Positions 1 through 10,537 of a stretch of 43,343 nucleotides of DNA are shown here, piece by piece. Positions within the stretch are counted from its first letter, which is position 1. Each line of letters starts with the position of its first letter. Origin of the DNA: Setaria digitata (lineage: Eukaryota > Nematoda > Chromadorea > Rhabditida > Setariidae); the NCBI GenBank assembly GCA_003640385.1, contig RCAB01000508.1:1-43343 (forward strand), in the 5' to 3' direction. Under the pieces are notes generated by a model. It was not told the DNA's origin. It worked only from the letters and a program-made list of their open reading frames with translations, and ran no database searches. The position numbers were made by a program, and so were the translations under genes.

Positions 1-1118
1 TGATGAGAAAACTCGAGATTATAAAATCCCAACATTTCTTGAGTAAGTTACCTAAATAATAAATTTCATTGAAAATAATTTGAAATCAGTTATAGATAAA
101 CTTTCTAGCAAAAAAAAAAATAATAATAGCAATTGTTTCATTATAATTAAATAAATTTGAATTGATTCAATTCAATTTTTCATAGAGAAGAAAATCAAAA
201 AACAGAAATTAAAAATGAGAGAAATGAAAAATATAAGTGTTATTTAATTCTATTTCTTTTTTCTTTTATTTTTCTTCGCATTCTTTTCTATTTCGTTACA
301 TCCTTTTTCTTTTTTCTCTTTTTTTTTTTTTTTTTTCAGAGTGATACGACGAACTAATGTTAGAAAACTTATATGGAACGCTTTTATTATTGGTAAGCAC
401 CAATTCATTTCATTTTTTATATGCTTTTTCTTTTTTTTTGCTCATTAAAATATGTCATAAATTCTGATGCTATTTTTCTCAAAGTGAAAAAAATTTTTTT
501 TTTGTTTTTTTTTTCTTTTAAAGAATTAATCGATTTTATTGAGATATTTAATTAATTACAAACTTTCAGCATCACATTTCAATATCTCCATTCAGACAAA
601 TTTTTTCCCTCCTTCTCTACTTTTTTTTTTTTTTTCACTGAGAGACATACTCTTTCTACTATTTTTGAAATAAATTTAATTTTGGATAATTTGAAAAAAA
701 AAAAGTAAATTTCTTTACTGAATTTTAAATTTTGCTTAAGCCAATGATTGTTAATTGTTTTCGAATCATAACTTTTACAATTTATAATTAGTATGCTCTA
801 AATGCATAAAAAAATAATAATAATAATCAAGTAATAATAATAACATCAGTAGTAACAATCATGATAATAATGATGGTGAAATTGATTAGATCATTTTCAG
901 TGATTGCACTTGTGGCCGGTATTGTAAGTGCCTACTTGGCCGTTCAAGAAATTTTAACAGTTAATTTTATGCCACCATGCTATCTTAGACCATTCATCGG
1001 TCAAAATGACATAACATTGCACAATGAAAAAATTAATTGCTGTGGAATCGAGAAAAATATTTACATCCTCGGAAATGATACTGAAATGTGCCAAATGCCA
1101 TCACAAATATCACTATAG
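1..1118 (+). CDS. 3' exons of an unidentified membrane protein (5' end outside window)
   Basis: Three exons join in phase: 1-42 (5' partial; donor GTAAGT), 340-392 (acceptor after a long T run plus CAG; donor GTAAGC) and 901-1118 (acceptor TTTTCAG; stop TAG). The joined frame starts DEKTRDYKIPTFLE, then has a basic stretch (RRTNVRK), Trp, and a hydrophobic segment of about 22 residues (AFIIVIALVAGI), so it looks like a single membrane helix. The tail after it has four or five Cys, including a CC pair. A basic patch and Trp before a helix loosely recall the N-terminus of DEG/ENaC channels, but no further channel domain follows, so I do not assign a family. A good internal donor-like GTAAGT at 924 means the last exon could end earlier. 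The splice phases agree at both junctions, which supports a real gene; its function is unknown. Confidence 0.5.
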
Positions 1119-1366
1119 TCATATCATTATCATATTATCAAATTTTTATCATTTATCACTATAATGCTCTCATCGTATTTTTACTTATACTGTTCATCCA
1201 TTAATTATTATTAACTTCATTATCGAATCATATTATCATTCATCATCAGTTAATCACATTTCTATTATTCACCATCATATTATCTTATCATCTGTTATTC
1301 ATTCCTGTATAATCAACTCATTACCGTTCATTATCATCTATTATTAAAAATGAACCTTAATTTGTA

Positions 1367-1372
1367 ATAAAA
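1367..1372 (+). terminator. Candidate poly(A) signal of the left-edge gene
   Basis: AATAAA lies about 250 bases after the stop codon at 1118. It is the first canonical signal I noticed downstream of that gene. In sequence this AT-rich the hexamer also occurs by chance. Confidence 0.3.
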
Positions 1373-3352
1373 ATTCATTCCTCATCTATCATTTTCTTTC
1401 ATCCCTTTCTATTTTAATCTTACAACAGCAATTTGTTAAATTTAATATTTGGGAATTCAAAAATTATAGAAAAACCAAAACTTATAAAAAAATGTTATTC
1501 ATTAAACTTTTAATACTTATCAGTACTAAAATTTAAAAAAGAAAGAGAAATATTGATTCAATATTTTTTTTTGCTTAAAATAAGAATTCGATTTATCAAT
1601 TACATATTAATTTCTTTCTTCTCCACTACAGGAATTCATTTCCGTGCTTTTGGATTATACAATTCTACCTATCGTTTGATTGCCCTACATTCCTTTTCTT
1701 TTTTCACCGTCTGAATAATCTCTCACTGATTTCAGCAGTTCTGAATCGGAATAAGATTAATTCATTTACATTTCTGAATCCTCCTCATATGTTTCGTCAC
1801 TTTATTTTTTGTTTTAACTAAACGAGAAAAATAAGAAGGATGAATAACGAAACTATATTACTATAACATAAAAATGACTATGTTACACAAAACTGTTGAT
1901 ATCCCTAATTTAATCATTTTTTTTTTCCTTTTTTTTTTTTTTTTTTTTTTTGTTCACTTCAAATGAAAATTCAATCGAATTTGCACAGTTATACATTATC
2001 TATTATCTAATACTATCAATAATTCGCGTGATAAGCTGATAACAAATATAATGGTAGCAATAAACAGCAAAAGATGCATTCAACAGTAAAGTTGTACAGA
2101 TGATCAAAATTGTAGAAAATGAAATGATACATTATTACTTCACCATTTGTTATTCAATATTTTGTTTCTTCTCTTTATCAATGTTTGAACTGATAAAGCG
2201 AATGACCACCATATATAGCTAATGTTTCACGTTATCACCTTGACTATTATTATTGTTATAACACAAAAATAAAACTACAAATTGTAATGATGCATGTTGT
2301 TCTATCAGTTCTAATATGCATTAGAATATCAACTTTGAACAAATTTCTTGTATACACGTTTCATAAGGAGATGATTTTTGGGATGCATTTTCTTTTCCTT
2401 CAATTTTGAGGAATCAAACAAAAAAGAAAGATAAAGCAAATTAAGGAGGAAGAAAGATGAAATTTTTGTAATATAAATAAATGGATAAGAAAAATAAACC
2501 ACAAATGAAAATTCTTTTTCAAGGCAAATATTGCAAATATATATATATATTTTGTATATTTTTAAAATATTTACATATATATATATATAAATACTAAATG
2601 ATTTTACCTATAGGCATGGAAATAATGTAAAAGTAATCTCTCAATAACAATAATTAATAATAATAATAAAACAAAATTATAAAATGTTAAAATTTATGGA
2701 GAAATCATCAATAAAACTAGACAGTGTGGTACTCATAGCCACTAAACCTTATAAATTACAAAACAGGACCAAAAAAAACAGCATTTATGTCTAAAGGATT
2801 CCAAAAAAAAAGAAAAGAAAATGGTTATAATACCGATTCCATTAAAAACCTTCCTTCAAATGAAGCAAGAAAGAATAAAAAAAAAAAAAAAAAGAAAACC
2901 GAAATGTAAAAAAAACTCCAAAAAATAGAAATAAATAGAAACCAATGAAACATAAAATTGAATAAGAAAGGGGAAGGGGGTTATAGCCAGTCCTGTTTCG
3001 TGAAATATCATATTATTATTATTATTATTATTATTTATTATTATTAATTGTTATTTATTATTATTTATTATTATTATTTATTATTATTATTATTATTTAG
3101 TAATAATAACAATAATAAAGTGCAGATTATTTGCATATGAATGACAACAAATTAATCAGAATGGTGCTAGTAGTAAAAATAAATTTCATTAAGTCTTTCG
3201 AGAATTTTGCTTGAAAGAATAGTTTATTATGAGTGGAACTTAAAAAATTAACAGTGTTTTTGAAATTTTGAAACTATTTTGCGAATCATTTCCGCTTGTC
3301 TCTGGTGTATTTGTCGTACGTAAATAGCGAATACGACATTTAAGCCACTGAA
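1373..3352. other. Intergenic, no gene seen
   Basis: The stretch is low-complexity AT-rich sequence with long T and A runs (for example near 1920-1950 and 2878-2893) and short TA runs near 2540-2590. I see no open frame with splice sites or recognisable protein similarity on either strand. Confidence 0.5.
3008..3100. repeat. (ATT)n / ATTT microsatellite
   Basis: Near-continuous TTA/ATT triplets are interrupted by extra T bases, which gives an imperfect trinucleotide to tetranucleotide repeat. It ends about 250 bases before the possible first exon at 3353. Confidence 0.85.
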
Positions 3353-4485
3353 ATGGGTGTTAAAGATAAAGGTAAAGTAAAATTCATTGATCAAATTGCC
3401 AGGTTAGAATGATTTTCCGGAGAGAAAAAAAAAAAAAAATACAGAGTAGATATACACTCATCGACTTTACAGAACTTTCCTCACCGTTCCTTATTCTCCT
3501 CCTTGAAGGATGGATCTATAAAATTCTTCTTTGGATTATCATGACATGGTATATTTCATGGATCATTTTTGCACATAAATTGATCCATTTCTCTTTTTGG
3601 AGAAATATTTTGCAAAAACATTTAATGGCAGTTTTTCCTTCTTTTTTTTTTTTTTTTTTTTTTTCTTCATATAAATTATTTTTAAATTTGCTATTCTCTC
3701 TTTACACATTCTTCGATCGTTAAAGTTTGTTTGAACAAAGCATGCTTGTTCAATTGGTGTTTTTCACTTCTCATTAACACCAGCAAATATTAATTAATAC
3801 CTGCTAACCGAGATGACGGAATGCAAAATGATCGAAGGGAAGAGATTTTCTAAAGTCATTTTATCGCTCCTTCTATCAAAAATATTTCTGATCTTCTGAT
3901 TCATGAATAAGCAAATTTTGATGATGAAATTAGCATATTTTCTTTTTTTTTCCAAAATATCCGTAAATTTTGGCTTGCTTTTTATATCAAGAGCAAAAAT
4001 TTGAAATCGACATGAAATTTACAATTCCAAATTCTTTTTAAATTTCAGCTACTGTAGTGCAAGTTGTACATTTAAATTACATTTAACAGCTTAAAAAGAT
4101 CAGTGAATTTTGCAGTATTAATCAGTTTCTTTTGCGTTTCAAAATTAATTAAAAATACACATAGATTAGAAGTTCAAGATAAAGAGTACGTAAAATATAT
4201 GATGCATAGCAGGAAGCGAGAAAAGCAAGAAAATAGTCTTTAACTAGAACTCTTTGTTCTGTATAAGTGATGATGAAGGGTACTGAGAAAGACTGCTTTT
4301 GCAGCATACAGAAGGGTGGTAGTTGAAAAGAAGCATTGAAATAACGCAGAAATATAAGAGAGTCATTAATCTGTCTTGAATTGCAATTTTAGCATCCGGC
4401 GACCGGAATTGCTAACTGTTACTTTGCCCGTTTACTGAACGGTTCAAGCTCACATTGATATTGATGAAATGTTAAGGGTGGTGAG
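3353..4485 (+). pseudogene. Possible broken or orphan two-exon fragment
   Basis: An ATG at 3353 opens a 50-nt block reading MGVKDKGKVKFIDQIA and ends at a GTTAGA donor. A second block at 4393-4485 has a TTTTAG acceptor and a perfect GTAAGT donor, and its phase fits the first block. Read in that phase it gives IRRPELLTVTLPVY, then one TGA stop (4436-4438), then TVQAHIDIDEMLRVV. Both halves lie in the same frame with fitting splice sites, which suggests a once-coding exon disabled by a nonsense change, or two unrelated blocks joined by chance. I do not recognise the protein. There is no downstream exon I can support, and the pairing of the two blocks is inferred only from phase. Confidence 0.25.
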
Positions 4486-4802
4486 GTAAGTTTGATTTTT
4501 CAAGTTAAGTTACTTCCCCTTGGATGATTCTGAGGAATGTATCAGACTGTGTTTTCTTTTTTCGATGCCTGGGAAATTAGTCCATGGAAAGTGGCAGAAG
4601 AAACTTATTTTTTTTGAGCTTGAACAGAAAGATCAAAAAGCCATCTCTTCATTTTTTTTGCTAGCTTAGCAAATTAAAGAACGTACTTACAGAATAGGCA
4701 AATTACAAGAATTTCATTCAGTATGGTAGTTGAAATGTCGAAAATATGTTCTACATAATGAGTACTGTTCTAAAATCTATAGGAAAGATGAAGGAGTTAT
4801 AA

Positions 4803-4927
4803 TTTACAGTCACCGACATTGTTACTAATCTATTGTATGTTGTGAAAGAGTCTGCAGAAATTTTAACCTACCATGAGTTTCGCAGATGATATAGTTCTCG
4901 TGGTAGTATTTGTTATAGATATTCCTG
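4803..4927 (+). mobile_element. Possible relic of non-LTR retrotransposon reverse transcriptase
   Basis: From 4803 one frame reads FTVTDIVTNLLYVVKESAEI. In a second frame from 4873 comes MSFADDIVLVVV. The FADD core followed by IVLV is the form of the catalytic (Y/F)ADD box of LINE-type reverse transcriptases, and in such enzymes an FTV.xD-like block typically lies some 20-30 residues before it. The two pieces are in different frames, so at least one frameshift separates them, and a stop sits just before each. No endonuclease, target-site duplication or poly(A) tail could be tied to it. The match is short and could be chance. Confidence 0.35.
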
Positions 4928-5104
4928 TAAGATGTTTATTATCATTAGTTTCGTCTTTTTTTTTTTTTGATTATAATTTTTTGACATCATAATTTGCTGA
5001 AACAGGCCATCTAACAATTAGTCTTTCAAGATTCCTAGAATTCTTTATACCGTTTGTTGTGTTTGTGGCCAGTTTTAATATTCATTTGTATTCGATAATT
5101 TTGT

Positions 5105-5106
5105 AG
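5105..5106 (+). promoter_or_regulatory. Candidate leader splice acceptor of ALG3
   Basis: AATTTTGTAG precedes the chosen ATG (5145) by 38 bases. It could take a spliced leader or a 5' UTR intron. Only position and the AG with upstream T run support it. Confidence 0.3.
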
Positions 5107-5144
5107 AATTTTCATAAAGTAATTTGAATTTGCTGCTTCAAGTG

Positions 5145-8100
5145 ATGGCCTCTTTGGTGACGTTTTTATTTCACATCAATCCAACAAATTTCAAAATATT
5201 TGCTTCATTGCTATGGATATTTGATGCCATTCTATGCACAATGGTCATTCGGAAAATACCCTGTAAGTTTTTTTTCTCTATTTTTATTTTTGAGTTTTGC
5301 TCTAAATATTTTTTTTTTTTTTGGGTGATTTGTTTTTCTGATGCAAGAAAAGAAAAGGTTTTTACAGATACCGAAATAGACTGGTCAACTTATATGCAGC
5401 AAGTGAATTGTTATGAACGTGGAATTCGTAATTATTCAAAAATTGAAGGCGATACCGGTCCTGTTGTGTTAGTAAATTTGCATCCATTTCTTTCTTTGGG
5501 AAAATTTTCGATGATTCTCATGTGAAGTACTAAATTGTTGTTGAGTTTCAGTTGTATTAATTTTCTTGATGTGATTGCTTTGTGAATATGACAAGAGATT
5601 CGGGTAAAATATGTAAAGTAAGAAATGGTATTAATAACCTTAGCAACTGCCAATTTGAAAGGTTGCGATCTTTTGAATCACTTTGTGACTTTATCCGATG
5701 ATTTACAGATATCCAGCTGGTCATATTTGGTTTTACTTAGCTCTTTCTCGGACTACAAGCGCTGGAAGGGATGTTCGTACAGCGCAATACATTTTCCAAT
5801 TTCTGTATTTGACAGGCTTATTATTAGTTTTCCGTATATATTATATGAGCCAGCGAGTAAGCCTTGGAACTTTGTTTTGCTCTTCAATAAAAAGAAAGAA
5901 AAAAATAGTAGTAATTGATATTCCTCTTTCGAAAGGAAATTTTGAATGAGTAGTGTTAGAAGTATATTTTCAGTATATATTTGAATTATTTATTGAAAAA
6001 CCTATTGCTTTCAGTGAAGTTTAAAAATGTGGTATTTATAACATGTAGGAGTTTATTTTACCATGGCAAAATTCCAAATTTCAAATTATTTCAGCTCGTT
6101 TTTTGATATGGTATTTTATATCTTTTCAGTTGCCTCCATTTGTGCTCATCATATTGTGCTGTATATCGTATCGAATCCATTCGATTTATCTCCTTAGATT
6201 ATTCAATGATCCCATCGCAATGTTGTTCTTTTACTTTGCTGTCAATCTCTGGATAAGCCGTCATTTTCTGATCGGCTCCATCTTTTATAGGTTTTTCTGC
6301 TATAGTAGTAGTCATTATTTAATTTTTTATGAATTGGAAAATTTTTGCAAAATAACTTTATAGGAGTATTTCAAATTGTTTATAGTTTGGCCGTATCAGT
6401 GAAAATGAACACACTGTTGTTTTCTCCAGCGCTTTTGTTCATTCTTCTTTTGAATACTGGTTATTGGAAAACGTTCAAGACAATTGTGTTATGCGGAATT
6501 GTTCAGGTAAATTAATTACCAGTTCATTAGAGTAAAATATATTTTTCCTATTTGCGCTATGTATAAAATAAATGTTAGATAGAAATGAAGAAATTGTTAG
6601 CATGTTATTTGTAAATAAGATTCTTATTATCAGAAACTGAAGGAAATCCGACTATTTTCCTTGTTTGCGAATACAGTTCAAGTTTATTTACAAATAAAGT
6701 TAAATTTTGGAACATTGCTGATATCATCAAAATTTTAAATGTTCTAAAATTTAGTTTTCACTTTTTCTTAATATCTTAATTTTGAAGGTTGTTTTGGCGC
6801 TCCCATTCCTATTTCATGATCCATTTTCATATTTGCGAAGATCTTTCGATTTGGGCAGAGTTTTTCTGTTCAAATGGACAGTGAATTGGCGATTTTTGCC
6901 GGAGGCGATATTTCTGAATCAGCAGTTCCACATTGCATTGCTGATTGCTCACATTGTCTTGCTTTTTCTTGCCGGATGCTTATGGTTTAGGTATTATTTT
7001 TGAAATTGAGTCCCATCTATTTCCTACTTAAACGTTGACTTTTCTGTTAATAGAAGTCATTTTTGGATCTGGAAAACTGTGCTGATTTATTTGATCTTGG
7101 TCTCTTCATTCTATTAAACTACGTACTTAACTTCAAGCAAGCATAGAGTTCCACGATTATGAGAAAATATATTGTGCTGATATCCGGATAATGCAATTCA
7201 TTTCTTTACTATCCAGAATGAGTGTGGTCATATAATCCTATCTGAATTCTTCCATTATATTTGGCATAAAATTTTGCATCGTCTGAGTATTATTTTGTTT
7301 TATGTAAGAAGTTATTTACGTGCAACTGAATGATTTCAGACGATACGGAGGTTACATGCGTGTGTTTTCAATAGTGAGCTATGGCAAATTGTTGTTGACC
7401 ACAAATGGTATTCTTTTTTTTTTTCTTCCTTTTATCTGCTAATAAACTATTCTTATCATTCGATCAGATTCCCTGACCAAAATTTTATTTGCAAAGGATG
7501 TTTTAGAATGAGTAAATATATGTCGCGCTTAGATTAAGATGGCCGAATTTTTCTTTTTTTTTTTTGATGGTTAGATATTATGAAGGAAAAATTTACCTTC
7601 TGTTAAATCACCTTATTCTATACTTGGATTAAATTTGTCTTAATTAATAATGAAACAAAGGAAGCTAGTTGTGAAGGGAAATTTCCCTTTTACTTCTAGA
7701 TTTTCTTAATCCTTTCTTTTTTTGGCAAAACCTCAACTTTCTTGTAATAGTTCGAAGTAGAATCATTTTTTTATTATGCGATGATTTCGTCGTACATTTT
7801 ATCAAAGAATTGATTATTAAATTAAACTGCTTTAACAATCAACCCTTACCCTTTGTTCAAATAGCGGCCTGATAAATTTTCAGAGATGCTTGTAGCATTG
7901 TTCACAGCAAATTTGATTGGTATATGCGTTGCGCGGTCATTACATTACCAATTTTACAGTTGGTACTTCTATACTTTGCCTTATTTGCTGTTTTCTGGTT
8001 TGCCATTCAATAATGATTGGCTTTTTAAAGGCGATTCTGTGCAAAAGTAAGTTTTGCACTTTTCTTATGTTAGATTTCATTGTGAAATATGAAGAAAAAA

Positions 8101-8555
8101 AAAAGAAAAAAGAAAAGAAAACAGTGCATTTTTTCTTTTAGAGCTTTCACGTTTAATTCACTTGCAGGTATGTCAGTACTGTGTCACCTTTATCAATAAT
8201 CATACGGTATGTCTTACAGCGAAATATTTCATTTTATTTCGTTTTTCGCTTTAAACAATGGATTAGTTGACAGCTAGGATATCAAATCGAAGAACTAGAA
8301 TAAGAATATTAATGTTTACAAAGAAATGCTAAAATTAAAAAAGTAAAATAAAACTATGCGACCATTTGTATTTTGAAGAAAAAGGCACGTATTTTTAGGT
8401 GTATTATACTTTTTGGAATTGAAATATGTTGGAATACTTATCCATCAACGGTTCTCAGTTCAGCGATGCTTCATTGCTTTCATATTGCAATATTTTACAT
8501 TTTGATTCATGATTATTATACTGGCAATAATCTGAGAAAGCATAAAATTAAATAA
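5145..8555 (+). CDS. alg3: ALG3, dolichyl-P-Man:Man5GlcNAc2-PP-dolichol alpha-1,3-mannosyltransferase
   Basis: Transfers the first lumenal mannose, from dolichyl-phosphate mannose, to the lipid-linked N-glycan precursor in the ER membrane (GT-C fold, GT58 family). Exons: 5145-5262, 5368-5467, 5709-5856, 6130-6290, 6386-6506, 6788-6990, 7340-7407, 7884-8046, 8168-8206, 8399-8555; phases agree throughout and give 425 residues, close to the human enzyme. Family landmarks in order: YTEIDW (residue 40 on), EGDTGP then [46 protein letters not shown] (split here only as motif), [20 protein letters not shown], and CWNTYPST near the C-terminus. Many hydrophobic helices fit a polytopic ER protein. The ATG at 5145 is the first in frame after a possible leader acceptor. 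Exon 9 (39 nt) can be skipped without changing frame, and the skipped form (412 residues) matches the family spacing better there. NDUFAF5 follows about 1 kb downstream on the same strand. Confidence 0.95.
8168..8206 (+). other. In-frame 39-nt microexon of ALG3, possibly optional
   Basis: It is flanked by TTGCAG and GTATGT. It encodes about 13 residues ([13 protein letters not shown] region). Exons 8 and 10 join in the same phase without it. With it, the segment between LPYLLFS and CWNTYPST is clearly longer than in the human protein. Confidence 0.45.
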
Positions 8556-8556
8556 A
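8551..8556 (+). terminator. AATAAA overlapping the ALG3 stop codon
   Basis: The TAA stop (8553-8555) is inside an AATAAA hexamer that is followed by an A run. If used, the 3' UTR would be only some 10-25 bases. A second AATAAA at 8818-8823 is the alternative signal. Confidence 0.4.
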
Positions 8557-8823
8557 AAAAAATGGCTAAATAATCCTTCTTTTCTGTCTAGCCTAATTTG
8601 CCTGACTTTTTCAACAAAGGATTTTTTATAATATTTCTCAGATTTTCAACCTTGTTTTAATATTTCAAGATGAGTCGATCAGATGAGTAAAAAGTTTTGA
8701 GATGGTTAAACAAGGATGCCAATATGCGAAAGGATACAGATATTAGGCAAGCTCAAGTTGTTTGAAATTGAGGGTATATTTATGGTGATGAATTTGTAGA
8801 GTTTTACATAATATCTGAATAAA

Positions 8824-9503
8824 TTAATTTTCTGGGGAAGCAAAAAAGAAAAAAATGACTCATATTGTGTTCGTGTTATCTCATGTATGACAACAGGAAA
8901 TTAGGCTTAAGACTGGACAAGAAATTTAGAGACTTATAATCCTATGATTCACAACTATTATAAAAAGTGAAATGAATTATTAGGTGTAAGTAGGCAATGA
9001 CGTTTGGAATTTTGTATTGCATATAATCTGAACGCCGTTCATAACTTATATAGGAAAAGTCTTATTAATATTCTAAAAATGTGGTAGTAATTCATTTTTG
9101 TGCTTCTTATAAATTGAAATTGCATTTAAAAAAAAATTCAGAATAGAACTGTCTTTTTTATAGGTTTTTTTTTTTTTTTTTTGAAAATCATTCTTTGAAA
9201 TTGATGCACGTATTTTTCCTTTTTTTTGAAGCTTTATTCATAGCTTTATTGAAGTAAGAAGCAAATCTTCGGTTGTGTAATTATATTTTCACGTACCGAT
9301 GCATATTTTCGAACATTTACTTTATTTTTTATTTTGTTCTTTACCAGCGGTTCTGTATATTTTTTACAATTATGTAACGACTGTAACTTATGTGGGATTT
9401 GTATTTTAGACAGTTTTTTTGCAAAATCTGCGAAGAATAAGTGATTTTTCGTTTTATCATCTATAGTATGGATAATGAACATGTGTTATATATATATATA
9501 GAA
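8824..9503. other. Intergenic between ALG3 and NDUFAF5
   Basis: AT-rich with T runs near 9166-9182 and a short TA run at about 9486-9500 that leads into the duplicated exon fragment. No gene is seen. A minus-strand open stretch at 9246-9482 has no splice sites or recognisable motif. Confidence 0.5.
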
Positions 9504-9539
9504 GCGGAATAGAGCTGCTCAGTTGGATGATTATGATGT
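9504..9539 (+). repeat. Exact 36-bp copy of NDUFAF5 exon 1 sequence, upstream of the gene
   Basis: All 36 bases are identical to 9751-9786 inside exon 1 of NDUFAF5, in the same orientation, 247 bases upstream. The copy is bordered on both sides by TATATA sequence. It encodes the RNRAAQLDDYDV segment, but in the copy the frame is isolated and lies before the gene's start codon. Confidence 0.95.
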
Positions 9540-9571
9540 TATATATAATTTTTGTTTAAATGACTAATTTC

Positions 9572-9573
9572 AG
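9572..9573 (+). promoter_or_regulatory. Probable spliced-leader acceptor of NDUFAF5
   Basis: CTAATTTCAG ends one base before the ATG at 9575. An acceptor this close to a start codon is typical of nematode trans-splicing and favours 9575 over the upstream in-frame ATG at 9560, which would be removed with the outron. Confidence 0.6.
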
Positions 9574-9574
9574 G

Positions 9575-10495
9575 ATGATATTTCGGCTTTCTTCCAGTCG
9601 TGTAATTTTCCATCTGTTGCATAATTTCTCGGTAAATTCAGTGATATGTACAGTTACAATGTTGCATAAAGGAAAAGGAATTAATAAGCGCTTTTTATGT
9701 ACCATTTCGGAGGGCACCATAATTTTTGATCGTGAAGCAAAGAAAATTCAGCGGAATAGAGCTGCTCAGTTGGATGATTATGATGTCTGTAAATATGTCA
9801 AAGTTGGTTATCAGTTTTCATATTTTATGTTGTAAATTTTCTTAGTTTTTTTTTCCTTTTTTCTCTTCCTTTTTCCTGATTTTCTAGCTTATAAGACTAT
9901 AATTAAAGCATTTTTTTCTACTAAGAAGTCAAAAGCTTAGACGTACTGACATTTTGAAATAATTATTTCTGATCTTACCTGTAAAATTAAACGTTGTGAA
10001 GATTTAGGAAATTCTAGCGCGGGAAGATGGACTGTAAATTTAACAATTTTCCTCTATTGTTTTAGATCCTCTAACATTTTTTAGTGAAGTAGGGCACCAT
10101 AAGAATTATGGTGTTATTTATTACGCGTGAATTAGTACAGTTTGTGATATTTTTCTGTTGATAAACATAATTTAAGATAGATCATGTATGTCTGAGTAAA
10201 ACATTCATTGAATTAATGAATATTTGGTGTCGATTTTGAAAAAAAGTAAAATTACAATGTGCTGTTTTCAGGATGAAATAGCTTATCGCGTTGCAGATAA
10301 AGTATTCGATTTAACTAAATTTAACGACGTATGTATAGATATTGGATGCGGTAGTGGCCATATTGCGGCGAATTTGATTAAGGTAACTTATTCATATTTA
10401 TATATATATATGAATAAGTTATATATATATATATATATAACACACGTATATATATATATATATATATATATAACACACGTATATATATAACACAC

Positions 10496-10537
<42 letters not shown>

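Noticed and set aside
924..960. Possible 37-base intron inside the last exon of the left-edge gene (GTAAGT ... TTAACAG)
   Set aside because: Too short for a normal intron, not a multiple of three, and removing it brings an early stop.
9246..9482. 78-codon minus-strand open frame between ALG3 and NDUFAF5
   Set aside because: No splice sites, start context or recognisable motif; open frames of this size are common in such AT-rich DNA.
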